A DNA stretch of 64,000 nt from Bettongia penicillata ogilbyi. Its lineage: Eukaryota; Chordata; Mammalia; Diprotodontia; Potoroidae. Each line of letters opens with the position of its first letter. The first letter of the stretch is position 1. Where the stretch lies: contig JAJHZJ010000008.1 in NCBI GenBank assembly GCA_023548195.1, positions 6,162,215-6,226,214 of the forward strand, given 5' to 3'. Under the pieces are notes generated by a model, which saw nothing but the letters and a program-made list of their open reading frames with translations, did no database searches and had not been told where the DNA came from. A program made the translations under genes and the position numbers. This document shows, piece after piece, positions 36,155-49,290 of the stretch.

Positions 36155-36350
36155 TGGAGGAAAGAAGCATTTATATAGTACCTATTATGTTCCAGGCATT
36201 GTGATAAGTACTTTACAAATATTATCTCTTGGAACTGAGGAAGACATGGGTTACATGACTTGTCCAGCAGCTAGTGTCTGAAGCCAGATATGAACTGATG
36301 TCTTTCTGACTTCAGGCACAGTGCTCTATCCACTACCCCAAATTGCTTTC
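36155..36350 (+). repeat. CORE-SINE preceded by GGAA-rich tract
   Basis: It carries agtacctattatgttccagg and gtactttacaaatattatct, and ends in gtgctctatccactacccc. A ggaa-rich run at 36108-36160 abuts its head. Confidence 0.72.
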
Positions 36351-37449
36351 TTTTAAGTTAAAAGAATTAAAAAAATAAATTAGAAATCAACTTGAAGATA
36401 AAATGTGGGTACCAGATTAGGAGTGTGGGTATGGGATGCGTAGCTAATTGATTTTTTTCATACTCACTTTCTTAACATCTAGTACTTAGAGATGATCATT
36501 TTCACAAATCTTCAAAACCCTGAGTACCTTTAGGTGTTTCTTAGAAGGTCTCTACTCTTTTCCTTTGGACCTAATGTCTAGAGACTGTATAAAAAGTATA
36601 TTAATTTATCAGTAACTGGTATGGCATTGTTTTCCATTATAAGTTTCAATCTTTACCATATTTTTTGGACCTCCATATTTTATTAGAGAAAATGTTTCTT
36701 CTTAAATTATGGAATCAAGGAACAGACAGTATAGGATACTAGCCAGGGGAATGATGGCTTTGGACCCAGAAATACAGGTTCAAGTTCTCAACAACTGTGG
36801 TACTGTTACTTCAGTAAAAGTAACTTCAGCAAGTTACTTCAGTATAAGTTATAGACAAGTAGCAACTTCATCATTAGAAATTTCCATCAGTCATTTCCTT
36901 ATACCAATGGAATCATAGTTCTGGACAAGAGAAAAAACAAGCATACCAAAAATTTTCCTGAAGAAGAAATAGAACATGATTTTGCCTGTATCAGAGTCCC
37001 AGAAAATATCTTCTTGTCAGATATCATCCCCAGGACAGAAATATGCACATGTAGAGGCCCGTGTGTAATTAATAGTTAGGTTTTTTATTATTCATAAGTC
37101 CAATAACTGTGACCCTTTGTGGTGCTTATAGACACAGAAATGTATATCAGATCATCATATTTATATTTCACTGTCACAGAATACAGGATCTTTCTTTCTA
37201 TTGGGGGGAAAAATTGAATAGTGTGGCACAGTTGGGTATAAAGGATCTGAATTATAAGTGCATCTTTTGTAACCATACTCATTTTCTTAATCATTTAATG
37301 AGGAATAAAACCCAAATATGGGTCAATCCAGGTACTGCAATCTTCCTAAAGGGCAGAGGGTCTAATAATTGAAGGGACCTCATGGGTTTTCCACATTAAT
37401 CAGCATACCAATGGCCTTAAAAATAAAACAAATTTTTAAAAATTTGTCT

Positions 37450-38830
37450 GTTCTTTTTGCCTCTACTTATTCACCTGACTCCCTTTCAAATCTTCTGCCA
37501 TCTGCCTTCTGATCTCATTATTCAACTGAAATGGCTCTCCCCAAAGTTATCAATGCTCTTTATTGAAACTGATCCTCTGTTTTTCTCCATCCTCATCGTT
37601 CTTGACCTATCTACTTCATAACATTGTTGACCACCCTGTCCTCTCTGGGTTTTCATGATGCCCTCCTTTCCTGGTTTTCCTTCTACATATATGATGCCCT
37701 CTCAGTCTCTTTTGATGGTTTGTTGACTACATTACATGACCTAATATCCTCTCAGGCTCTGTCCTGGGCCCTATTTTCTCCTCTCTTATCATATTCTCCC
37801 TCTGTGCCTTATCAACTCTAATGGCTTTAAAAATTTCCTCACTGTGCAAATTATTCACCGATTTATTAATAATCTTAATATTATTCATCTTAATCACCCT
37901 CCTCAGCTTCCATCTTGCATTACCAACTGCCTCCTGGACCACAGAGACCAGATATCTAGCTGGTATCTCAAACTTATCATGTCTCAGCCAGAATTCATTC
38001 TCTTTTCCCCCAAAATCCATTTTTTTCTACTAGACTTCCCCTTCTTCCAACTTTCTAGATTTATAACTTAGATACTGTTTTCCACTCCTCACTTTCCCTC
38101 ACCCCACATCTTCAATTAGTTGCTAAATCTTTCTGTTTCTGCCTCCATGGTATTTCCCATATTTGCTCCTTTCTTTTCACTCACATAACCACCATCTTAG
38201 TTCAGCTGTCCATCAGCTCTTACATGGATTACTGCAGTGGTGTCCTAACTGATTTCTCTACTTCAAGTCCCTCCCTTTTTCCAAAGTAAGGAGCAGCTAC
38301 CTTCTAGGCAGCTACCAAAGTCATTTTCTTTCAGTGCAATTCTCTACTCAATAAACTCACTGGCTGCCTATTGCCAATAAGATAAAATGTGAATTTTCCT
38401 CTTTGTTTTTTAAAACTCTTTGCAATCTGACTCCAATCCTCTCTTTCCAAACTCATTATATATTTCCCTATCTACACTCTATGTTTGTAAACTTGCCTTC
38501 TCTCTGTTCTTCATACAAGACTCTCCATTTTTTTACTCTGTACTTTGGTCATTTCCCATGTGTAGAATTCAGTCCCCTGCCTTACCTCCACTCCAACTAG
38601 GCTCAGCTCAAGCATTATCTTCTAGCTGGAGCCTTTCTTATGCTCCCAGATTCTAGTGCCCTATAATTACCTTTTAAATCTATTTTAATTTATTCTGTAT
38701 ATGTACATTTTGTTTTTCCCACTAGAGTATATCTTTGAATAAAGATCATCTCATTTTTTTTGTATTTATACCCGCAGCTGCTATCACACTTCATGGTACA
38801 TAGTATACTCTTAATAAAAGCTTGCTGATT
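37450..38830 (+). repeat. Decayed CR1/L2-L3-type LINE with RT remnants
   Basis: It carries gatgccctcctttcctggtt (LLSWF-like), ctctcagtctcttttgatgg (LSVSF-like), ctctgtcctgggccctattt (SVLGPI), cctcctggaccacagagacc, and ends gtatactcttaataaaagct tgctgattaat. The reading frames at 37624-37821 and 37821-38071 are pieces of the broken reverse transcriptase, not host genes. Confidence 0.72.
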
Positions 38831-39039
38831 AATTAATGACTTAATCATGGAAACCTGAATCTAAAAACCACTATCACAATAACTTAAGTTGGATCTATGG
38901 AGGGAATTTAAATGCCCCATGACTGATTTTTCTGGATTACATTTTTATCATGCAGCTTTTGGATCCATTATAAATGGAAAGATAGTTTTCATGCTGTCAT
39001 CTTTGGAAAAAAAAAAAAAAGGTCCAGGTCTTAAGAATT

Positions 39040-39830
39040 ACAAACTCTAGGATTTAGAAGGAACCTAAGAAATAAACTAATCCAAACCATATCTGAACAG
39101 GAAACTATGCTATAACACCCTTTGTAAACTGTCTATCTTACACTTGAAAAACTCCAATGAGAGGAAATTTACTTATCCCTTCTCACCTGGGGATAAATTC
39201 TCATTGTTAGAAAGTTTTCTATCAAGTATAAATCTATGCTGTATGCAAACTGCTCCCTGTTTCTGTGTTATCTGTGTGAGCAGAGAATGTTTAATCCCTC
39301 TTCCAAACAATAGCAGTTCATCTTATTTTTCCCCCAATTTAAAAACATTGGAAGAAAAATTTTTCATTTTTTAAATTAAATTTTATTTTTTTCTAAGGAA
39401 CAAAGATCTATATTCTCGCCATCTCATTTCTCCTCTTGCTGAAAAAGAAAGGAAATCTCTTTACATTCTTAAAAATGTAAAGCTATTTTCATTTTTCTTC
39501 CTTTCCTTTCCATTATTTTCATTTTTCCTTCCCCAAGTATTCTCTTCTATACGCTAAGGTTTACTAGTTCCCTTTACCTATCATCCTATGATGTGCTCTC
39601 CATTCTCCTTATCATACTGGTTGCTATCTTGTTGATGCACTAAGTTTATCAGTGTCCTTCCTAAGAATGAGTGCCCAGGACTGAACAGGGAAGAAAACAG
39701 GAAGATTGTGACATTCTTTGAACTGAATACTATATGCACCTTAATAGGATATTAGATTTTTTTTTTGGTTGTCATGTATCCACAGAATTAACACTTCTGT
39801 CTGCTAAATAGGTCTTTGGGTCTATTGTCC
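39040..39830. repeat. Old amniote LINE-like repeat
   Basis: It carries tccaatgagaggaaatttac, catactggttgctatcttgt, tatcagtgtccttcctaaga and gtgcccaggactgaacaggg in the same order as the 33-kb copy, but strongly diverged. Confidence 0.55.
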
Positions 39831-40013
39831 CCCTCCCCAACATAATGAATGGGGCCTGAAAATAATAATGCAGGGTATAAAGCAGTGACAAAAAGCTTGG
39901 CATTGAGAAATGATAGGAAACTACTGAATGGTGGGTTGTGAAATAGGGATGTGCAGAATCATGGCAGTATTCTGTAAGATCATAATCTGAAGAAGAAAGA
40001 ATGATTCATTTAC

Positions 40014-40070
40014 CTCTTTGGAAACACCAGAAGAATGGTCCTGACCATAATCCAGAGCCTTTTTAGGAGG
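40014..40070 (-). CDS. SORBS2: SORBS2 cassette exon (19 aa, PPKKALDY)
   Basis: This 57-nt exon in phase 0-0 encodes PPKKALDYGQDHSSGVSKE. The acceptor is ccacccccag|CCT with a C-rich tract, and the donor is GAG|gtaaat. It follows GRP of the previous exon to give GRPPPKKALDY, the junction expected in longer SORBS2 isoforms. The length and phase allow independent skipping. The proline-lysine motif PPKK resembles an SH3 ligand, but that is inference. It is one of the smallest exons in the window. Confidence 0.93.
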
Positions 40071-41957
40071 CTGGGGGTGGATGCACCACATAAGCAGAAG
40101 TGTAGAGATGGAATGGAGCCAAGGAATGAACATGGGGAAAAGGTGACATAGTTAGAAATTGTGTGGACAGCATCAGATACATACAAAGAGTGATATGAAT
40201 GGAGCCAAATAGGGGTAGGCTGAAAGGAAGAGGAAGATTCTGGTAAACATTTTCAAGAACATGACAAAAATGTTAGGGATTTGCTTAGTAAAAAAACAAT
40301 TCACTCAACACATCTGATCAATGTTAGCATTTCAAATACTTGCCAAGAGAGGAATTCAAAGCGCATTTAAGAAATCTGTATTAGAAGAAAAGGCGTGCAT
40401 TACATGCTGGTGAGTTTCTACTTAGAACAGAAAATTATCATACAAAAATGCTGAGAGAGCTTAGTCTCATGACAGACAGCTTCCTAATTTTATCAATTGC
40501 CTACTTAATGACAACCAAATGCAACACAAAACAAGGGGAGAAAGATTTTTTTCTCTCTCCAATTAATTTGGTGCCAATATGTAAAGTGGAAAAAGACTAG
40601 CCAAAAACTAGACATACTTCATAGAAATATATGGAGAAACAACAGTTATTCAAAGCCAATTTTGATCCAGTTGTATAAAAAAGTCTTTGGTTTAATGGGC
40701 AAAATACACTATAAGGTCCACTTAGAATCTGTCTAGCACACAAATTTTTCACTCTTTTGTGCCTAATATACGGAACTACTATGCATGTCAATGTTGTCCT
40801 TTTAAAATGTGGCTGAGTGTGTATATATATGGAAAGTCTGACACATTTCAGATTTTTCCGTAGGCAAAAGTATTCTCTGAGTAAAGCTGGAGTCAGTTCC
40901 AGAGTCGTGATCAGGTTCTAGCTCCACAGCACAAACTGAGCAAACCCTAATGACACTAGATGACAATAATATTTCACATTAACATCCTTAAGATATACAA
41001 AGTCCTTTTCTCACCACAACTCTGAAATTGATGGTGAGAGAGTTATTTTCCCCTTCTTAGAACTGAGATGACATTCGTAGGGCCACACATCTGTGTGTGA
41101 AAGCTGAATTTTAAATGAATATTCTAACTCTCAAATCACTGTTTTTTTCCCTCTATAGCATGGGACTGCTAGGGTTTTCTTTCAGGAGTGAAACCTCAGA
41201 GATATTAATGACAATGATGATATTTATGTAGCATTTTTAAGTATTTGCAGTCATTTAGAGATCTCATTTATCTCCACAACCACTCTGAAGGGTTAGTGCC
41301 TTTCCCATTTTACAGAAGAGTAAACTGAGGCTGAGGGAGGGTAAGTAACCTGTGCAGAATTGTAGTTTAATAAGTTTCAAAGGCAGGGTTCAAAGTGGCA
41401 TCTTTCTGACTCCAAGTTTCATGCTCTATCTACTTAACAGCCTCAATCCTGACACAACCCATATGATTTCATTAGTATGAGAGGAAGACATGATAGCATA
41501 TTATCCTTCATTTTTTCTCTTCCTGTAATTGCTGAAAATGTGTAAATTAGAAAGATTATCTCACAGATCACTAGGCAAATGCTTTCTACAGGTAGTCTAG
41601 CCCTGAATGGAATGAAAAATATCTGCATATTTTCTATTTTATACAAGTGGATCCAATGGCATATAAATAACTTAAAATAAAATGCTTAATGGACAGAGGT
41701 AATCAAAAAGTTCTCAAGTTTTAAACTAGATATATTTTCATTATTTGTAAGGAATTAAGAATAGTTTGGCAGCAAAGCCAAATCCTACAGGGAACAATTA
41801 CTTTCCATGTAGGAACACAACTCAAACTGTCTTTGTGGGATGGAGGAGAGAAGGTCTATAATTGGCATCTACCCAATGCTTTATTGGCACTTTTGCATTT
41901 GTCATTCACAAGGACATTTTCCTAATGTTCATATGTTAATCTGCTAGCCTCACTTAC
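40071..41957 (-). other. Intron between the two small cassette exons
   Basis: It contains CORE-SINE-like sequence at 40975-41120 and 41205-41450. The rest, including 40140-40970 next to the cassette exon, shows no recognised repeat. Confidence 0.6.
41205..41450 (+). repeat. CORE-SINE (MON1/MIR-like)
   Basis: It carries gatatttatgtagcattttt, ccattttacagaagagtaaa and ctctatctacttaacagcc. Confidence 0.68.
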
Positions 41958-42041
41958 CGGGCGTCCAAACTCCAGTTCTGAAAAGAATTTATACCAGGGT
42001 TCATTTTCTAAATCTATGTCATCTGGATTTATGCGATCAGT
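41958..42041 (-). CDS. SORBS2: SORBS2 cassette exon (28 aa, ELEFGRP)
   Basis: This 84-nt exon in phase 0-0 encodes 28 residues: TDRINPDDIDLENEPWYKF followed by SELEFGRP. The acceptor is gctccag|ACT and the donor is CCG|gtaagt. Homologous segments are alternatively included in SORBS family proteins between the SoHo region and the SH3 part. The symmetric phase shows it can be spliced in or out without shifting frame. Its acidic, aromatic WYKFF motif is distinctive. It is flanked by a 10-kb upstream intron and a 1.9-kb downstream intron. Confidence 0.93.
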
Positions 42042-42214
42042 CTGGAGCAGATATGAAGGAAAAGGGAAGGAAAAGGCAAACTGAGCCAAGTGAAGGAAAT
42101 GCTGTGTGACACCAAAAACATCCATACAGGCACACACCACAAGTCATGATGAGGGGAAGTAGCAGGGGAGGAATAAAGGAATACAAGGCATGGTGATGGG
42201 GTTCAATGGATCTT

Positions 42215-42351
42215 CCTGCTCAAGGGTTCCCGTGGGATATTTCTTCCTTATCATTTCTATCTATTTTTCCTGAGTATATTGTTTCCTGCTCAAGGGTTCC
42301 CGTGGGATATTTCTTCCTTATCATTTCTATCTTTTTTCCTGAGTATATTGT
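42215..42351. repeat. 70-bp tandem duplication
   Basis: Two copies of a unit starting cctgctcaagggttcccgtg and ending tgagtatattg lie head to tail, differing by a few bases near ctatttttcc/cttttttcc. It lies about 170 bp upstream (in gene sense) of the 84-nt cassette exon. Confidence 0.95.
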
Positions 42352-43390
42352 ATTAATATTTTCCCCTGAATATTTTAGAGATTTTTAGACATAATGGAAT
42401 AGTTGTAAACTGACCCCATAGTAATGGTTCCTTTGGATTTCATTCATTTCTTATCTTAATCACAGGACCTCAATGTCTGGAGAAAGTAAGAGTGGGTCTA
42501 GATGTCTAAGAACAGACTTTGTGCCAAGACATCTAGGATTAGTGAACCATCAGGGAAAGGACTCAGAAGGGGGGTCAGGTTGAGGGGCTGGGAGTGAGGG
42601 AAGCAAAAAAATTCTACTTAAATCTATTATTTAGAAGCTACCTGAGATTTCTTTCCTTTCCACTATATAACCCAGAGAATCTGAACAAAAATTCAGGAGA
42701 TGCCATGGGTTAACAGAATACATAAACTAGGTGGAAGCTAAATCTCAAATGGATTCTTTGTTCTGCTACACTATCTGTGTCTCCTTAATTAGAATGCATT
42801 GATGAAAAGAAAAAAAAATATGATCCCCTTTCCAAAAGACTCCTTGGTACTTCTCTCTTTGTGTTTGGCTAAGAAGGTCTAATCTTCATGAAAAGGTGAC
42901 ACAGTGAGACGCGGTATGGGATTTTGACCTAAGTAGTACATAGATGATTGTTAAGATCAAGCAAACAGCATTCTGAAGTCTTATAGTAATCTTTTATTTT
43001 TGAGAAGGTTAGGACTCTGTACCTATCCCAGCTCAACAATTCATAATATCCCCATTAACAACCTAAATCTTTGGTGCATATTGAGCAATTACTGTGATGA
43101 GAACAGACAGAGTTTGCGTAGCTCTAAAGGCTGTGTGAGAAATGGTTTAGGCCTTCTCTCTTGGGCCTGTGTAGGAAGGAGCCAAGGTGGGTAATAAGGA
43201 AATGGCACAAGATTTGAGCACGGGGTTTGCTCTCCACATAGTGTCTTCTTTCAGAAGAAAGAAATTCATTCTCTTACCACCTAGAAACACAAAGCAATAT
43301 TACAAGAAATGCATTACTTATTCATAGTTAACATTAAAGTATATAATATGCAATTTTGCCGAAATCATTCTTTTTGTCTATATATAGAGT

Positions 43391-43452
43391 CTATCTACTA
43401 TCTATCTATCTATCTCTGTCTGTCTATCTATCATCTATCTATCTACCTACAT
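43391..43452. repeat. (TATC)n microsatellite with (TGTC) variants
   Basis: An imperfect ctat repeat with ctgtctgt and ctacctac variants. Confidence 0.92.
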
Positions 43453-44689
43453 ATGAAATTCTCTTCCAGTTAGTGGAAAGAACACTGGTCTAGGACTCAG
43501 GGAACCTCAATTTGAATCCCCACTTCTCCCCTTTTCTATCCTCCCCAAATCACTTTACTTTTATTAAGCTAAATTTCCTTCTTGGCAAAATGAGCTGGAT
43601 AATTTCTAAATTTTATTCTAAGAGTTTATAGTGATTATACTTTAGTTGAATATTCCAATGGATATTAATGGATGATACTGATGTTTTCTAAGTGATTTGT
43701 TTTTTTATAAGTAGTTCCTAAATGTTATAGATATTACTCAATAAATGGGAGAAAAAAGAGGACTTAAGAACAAAAGAAATTTGAGAAAACACAAATTCTT
43801 CCTATTTTGGGAGGTATAATGTACACTGTGCTCTCACACAGTTATCTTTTTCAGATGGTTGCTTGAATGGGTTTGTATAGGAGATCACTAAGTCAAATTG
43901 GGTGCTCAGATGTTGTGTCAAAGGATATTGATTAGTTCTCTGAGAATTATCTTGTTTTGACCTTCCAGTAAGGCACCATGACATTGGAGCTGCGTAGTAA
44001 ACCCACACCAAACTTCTCATACAAGTGCAAGGCCCTTCAATGTCAGGGAGCACAGATAGTAATCCTGAGGGCAAGATATGAGTCCTTTGTGATCAATGCA
44101 AGTAAGTTGCCCGAACCACTGCTGAAAAAATCAATTCCAATCCTTTGAAGATCTTAGAGATTTCCTTCTTCTGAATGATTATATCAATGCTGGGATGAAT
44201 GATTCCTCACTTCGGTGAAACTAAGAGCCTTTGGATGGTTAAAAGACAACTACAAGTTCACTTTCAGTTATTGTAAGTTGTAGGGTTTATTTTTTCCAAG
44301 TTGCTCCATATCCAATTACTTTATTATTGATGCTATATACTCTTTATCCATTTTCATAAGTCAAAACAACTTTCTGGCAGCTACATTATTTCAATATTTT
44401 ATCAAAGATATAAGGAAGATGGAAATTGCAGATGGTGATACAAATATTGAAGCGCATAAGAAGTAAATAAGCAAAAGACAGATGGCCTCTCTTGGTTCCT
44501 TCCAGCTCAATAATTCTTGCCCTTTTCTGTACTAATATAGTATTTTAGAAAATGTAACCAACAATGATGAAGAATGTAGTTTGTTAGGGATGGAATGATG
44601 AAATAAGATGTAGGTTATGACCTTTAGGAGCAAAAACATAATTGGGAGATATGGTATGTGATCAAATAATTATAATACAAGAATGAATG

Positions 44690-45605
44690 TGCTAAGTACA
44701 AAAAAAAGTGCTATGAGAAATTTGCAGAGGGAGAGATCACTTATTTTTTACTATTGGGTGGAGGTGATAGCCTTCAGAGAAACCACGTGAATTAGACCTT
44801 GAAAGAAAGGAAAAATTTCCACATGTAAACATGATTCCAGAGATGGGGAGAAGGGGTACAAAGTGGTCAAAGTATGTAAATGGGAGAAGTCAGAATAAGG
44901 GTGGGGAGGGGTAAGTAGTCCATTTTGGCTAAGATATAGGGTATATGAAAGGGAATGCTCTAAAGGACAGTTAGGTGCTGGACTGTGGGGATTTGTGAAT
45001 GCCCACACAGGAATTTTACTTTCCTGAATAGGCTATGAGGGGCCACTGAAGATTTTCTGAATAGAGAAATATGTGATTAGAGCAATACATTTGGAAGGAG
45101 ATGGGGCAGTGTGGAGAAGGATGTATTGAAGAAAGGAGCAGACTTGAAAAAGAAAGACTAATTAGGAGTCCATTACCATGGTCCCTATGAGGGGTGATAA
45201 AGGCCTACATTAGGTCATTTCAGTGAGAAAGGAGAGAAGGAGAAACTATGGGATAAATACTGAAAAGGTTGAATGGAAGGAGCTTGGCAACTGATTGGAT
45301 AGAGGGGGAGACAAAAAAGGGAAAATGTGTTTAAAATGACTTTGAAATTGTGGTCCTGGGTGATGGAAAGTATTGTGGTACCATCTGTAGAATCAGAAAA
45401 GCTAGGGAAGGGAACAGGTTTTGGGGATAAAATTTTAAATTCAGTTTTGGACATATTGAATATGAGATGAGAATGAGACTCTACAAGGTGATTGAAAATG
45501 AGAATATGAAATTTGGGAAGAAATTGGTGGGAGAGATAGAGAATCGAGAATTATGTACAAGATGATATGTGAAGCTATGAGAATGGATGAGGTCACTCCA
45601 TAGAC
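44690..45605 (-). repeat. LINE-like tract, antisense
   Basis: It carries gaatgaatgtgctaagtaca, ttagaccttgaaagaaagga, ggcaactgattggatagagg, ttgtggtcctgggtgatgga and attcagttttggacatattg. This is the minus-sense version of the LINE type seen at 37 kb. The long minus-strand frames at 44751-45677 arise here. Confidence 0.6.
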
Positions 45606-45606
45606 A

Positions 45607-45925
45607 GTAAGAAAAATGGAGAGGAGAAGAGGAAGAGGTAAAAAGAGGAAAGGAAGAAGTAGAGAAGGTGAAGACAAAAGGAGAGAAGAGAAAGAAGGAA
45701 ACGACAGGAGGGAATCGGAGGAAGGAGACTGGGGTGAGGAGAGGAGAAAAGGGGAGAAGATAAAAGGGGAGGAGGAAGGAGAAAGAGGGAGGAGAAAAGG
45801 AAAGAGGGCAGAAGGGGAAAGGAAGAATGAGAAGACAAGACAAAAGAGGCTGAGAGAAGGAAAAAAGGGGAGAGAAAGAAAAGACAGGAGAAGAAGAAAG
45901 AAAAAGAGAACAAGAACAAAACTTT
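45607..45925. repeat. Long purine-rich tract
   Basis: About 320 bp is almost all A and G on the plus strand, with few pyrimidines. It sits at the end of an antisense LINE-like tract. Confidence 0.93.
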
Positions 45926-46565
45926 GGGCAACAATCCAAATCCATCAACGGGCTTGTCTTCAAAGCCTTTCCATCCTAGTAGGACGTGCCATAATTTATG
46001 CTCCTCTCCCATAACCTTTGGGGAACCCAGGATCATCCCCTAGTAGAAAAAAATTGTCATCATAAACTTATATTAGAGGAATACCCATGGGGAAATCATT
46101 TTAACTCGGCCTAGAGATAGATGTACCTTTTACAAAGCAGATACGGCTCTTTAGATCCATTACTAATTCAAGGGGCTAATATTCTAAACTAGGGGAGACC
46201 ATTAGGATCGCAGTATTTTTTCTGTAGATGTCTCCTAATGTCCTATTTTGCATTCATTATTTTAGGACTCTTTATGTTGGGGTAAAGTACCATGTCAATA
46301 TAAAGAAACAGGCATTCATTGTTCTGTTTCTATCCTGACAGCAGAGGGCAGCAAATTTAACAAATGAATGTATTCAATAGGACAGGATCACAGACATTAA
46401 AGTAAAATGACGAGTCTCCCAGATAGCAGAGATCTGTTTGAGGGAAGATAGACTACCATGCTCAGAAAAGGAAGTATTTTTGATTTGGTTGCAAAGCAGC
46501 ATTTTCAGTTATTACCCAGATGGAGGATGGAAGATAGGCAGAACATGAAAGAATATACAACCCAA

Positions 46566-46568
<3 letters not shown>

Positions 46569-46635
<67 letters not shown>
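46569..46635. repeat. (TA)n microsatellite
   Basis: About 67 bp of perfect TA. It yields a Tyr-Ile repeat frame on both strands which is not coding. Confidence 0.97.
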
Positions 46636-46638
<3 letters not shown>

Positions 46639-49069
46639 CAAACTATAATCCAACATGCATATTTTGGATTGTGTCTTCACTGCATAACATGCAACCACAT
46701 GTATCAGAACCAGAGGAGAGCTTTGTTGCAGCCCAGTCAGTCACACCAAACATGAGGCAGCTGAATGACTGGTGTAGCCACGGAGAAACAGTGTTTAGGA
46801 TGGTCTTTTCTACTCTGGTTAGTTTGGCCATGTGTAGGGTGGATTTTCCTCTAAGTAACCCAAAGATAGACAATAGACCAAAACTCATTAACAATCTCAT
46901 TTATATCAGCCCCCTCCGTGTGACTCTGTGCCTTTTTGATTTGGAAGTATTCTAGTGCCCAGAGATCCAACGGAGAAGCAAGATGACCCTGCTTATTGCA
47001 TGTAATTCACAAAGGAGAGAACAAATGTATAGAGAACCACATCTTCCATTGACAAAGACTTTAATGCCATTGCCTTCAAAGGGCAAAAAGGCAGAAAAAA
47101 GGTCAAAGACAAAGCTTCTTAACTTCTTTGCTCTTTTCAGTCTATCTTTTGAAGACTAGCAAGGTTCCTCTGTGATCCCTGGTGAAGCATCAGAGTTATG
47201 CTGTCTCCTCTGGCAGGATTAAATAATCTTGTTTATATATATCACAAAGGAAAAGATACCCCTTCCTAAAATAAATCAGTATTTCTGAAACACTCATTTT
47301 CTTTTTTACTCATTCCACAAATTTCATAGCATTTTTTGACTAGCATATCTCATCTCTAAGGTAGGTTTGTATTTATGTAGATTTTGCTGGTTTTAATATT
47401 TGTGAATGGTCATGGACACACTTATTGTATCCACCTTGCTTTCCAACCTCCCTTTTGTATCAAAGAAGAGGATGAACCCTCTCCCTGTCCAAGTAGCCTT
47501 TACACTCTTGGGCCATAAACTTTGTAGGTGGCTGATTCTATTATTTCTTCCAGTAAACAACCTGGGAAGCTCTATACTTGGTTAACTGACTTACTTTTTT
47601 ATTATTCAGGTTACCAGATAAATATCTTAAATTTTCAACATTTTTTTCTAAAAAGATTGAATCTCCTTATTTCTCCCAGGCAGGAAGGACAGGGATTAAT
47701 GACTCTTAGTCCCAATCCCACTCTGATCACCATGGAAATTAAAGCTTAGTTTCCAATCTAGGCCATTTGTCCTTCCTTTGGCAGCCTGGTTATACCACAC
47801 TCTAGAGGATTTACCCTATTATGATATGTTTCAGCCCATTTTAACTTGGAATTCTGGAGCACAAGCAATCCCACCAGTCTCAGTCTCCTCGGTAGCATGA
47901 GTCACCATGTTTACCTACACTGTCATTTAAATAACACACTTTACTGGCAAGTATACTAACAACTGTTACTAAATTTTTAGGAACCTTTTAAATCTACCTC
48001 CACAATGCTATGTCAATCTGATTCTTGTTAATAGCTTCGCTCAGTTGAAAAACGCATTTGCTCATAACTTCCTCTTGGAAAACAATGGCCAAGGAGAAAA
48101 ACAAAACCCTCATTTCTCTCTTATCAAGGCATGAAGCAAACTCTGAGCCTTAAGTGGTTTATCTGAGAATATACTAGATACTAAAACACACCTGTGATTC
48201 CTTGGTTTGTGTAGTCCCTCTACAGGAGAGGATCAAATGTATCCCTTCTAAAGAGGAAGTGAAGTTTTCGTCCTTCTCAAAGTACACTTTGGCAGACACT
48301 AGCTTCAGGTGTTCCTTTAAGGAACAGAATATCACAGTATGGAAGCACAGTATTGATTTCCAGCCAAAGTTAGCTTAACAAAATTTCCAGGTCTTTGTAA
48401 ATATTTTACAAGATCAAATATTAGACTCCTGTTTTCTAAGTTTCTAAATTTGTACCCAAACCAATAAGCACAAATAATTTTAAATCCTTTTTTTTTAATC
48501 TTTGCAATGCTAATCATTTCCTCTCCTAAAAGGTTCTTTCCTGCTTAGAAAATAAATGTCAAGCCTTTCCCCAATACAGCAAATTCACAGGTAAAGCACA
48601 AAATGGAAACTTATTATTGAGTTCTTAAGCCTTCTAGCTTACAGGAGTTTCCTCATCTATGAATTCAAGTCAGAAGCACTAAGTTATTTTGCTGTTATGA
48701 CGACTGAGGAGTAAAATTATCATCGCATATTTTCAAACATTTCATACTAAACTCATGCATGAACAGTGGAATAAGGGCCTATGTAGCTCTATAGAGGGAA
48801 GCATGTAATCAGATCAGGATGTTGATTTAGCATGTGTACATACACACTATGTATGTATGTAAGTGTATATATAAGCATATATGTGTGTATACACATGCAT
48901 ACACACACACCATACACGCTAATAAAGATAAAGTAATGATAGGAAAATGCATATGATTATGAATGCTATCTTTTTAGTTGTAGTAGCTATCAGTGTTTAA
49001 TTGTTATAATCTCCATGAAAAATCTAATGTAGTATATACAGAATACTTCCTAATTCAGTCACAGAGAGC

Positions 49070-49290
49070 TGGGCCATCAGGTAGACCTGAGCTCAAATCC
49101 TGCCTCAAACACTGATTGACTCTGGAGCAAGTCACTTTTCCTCTGTCTGCCTCAATTTCTACATCTATAAAAGGGAATCAATAATAGCATCTACCTGTCA
49201 GCATTGTAAAGATAAAATTAAATGGTATTTGTAAAGTGCTTAGTAAACCACAAAGGACTATATACATGCTAGTTTTTATTATTGTTACTA
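49070..49290 (+). repeat. MIR/CORE-SINE-like element
   Basis: It carries gacctgagctcaaatcctgc, gactctggagcaagtcactt and gtatttgtaaagtgcttagt. Confidence 0.68.

Larger units (their letters stand above)
32430..40013 (-). other. 7.6-kb intron upstream of the ASLYQ exon
   Basis: From low to high coordinate it contains an old LINE-like block (33005-33620), a SINE (33869-34119), MIR fragments (34310-34470, 35210-35420, 35480-35640), a GGAA-rich tract with CORE-SINE (36108-36350), a CR1/L2-type LINE remnant (37450-38830) and another old LINE-like block (39040-39830). No additional exon is supported. Confidence 0.65.

Noticed and set aside
37624..38071. Plus frames with LSWF and LSVSF motifs
   Set aside because: Remnants of a broken LINE reverse transcriptase rather than a host gene.
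45481..46036. Long Ser/Phe/Leu-rich minus frames resembling a membrane protein
   Set aside because: Shadow of the purine tract. The composition is explained by the DNA.
46458..46955. 165-codon plus frame with an Ile-Tyr repeat
   Set aside because: The TA microsatellite keeps the frame open. The flanks show no homology or splice logic.
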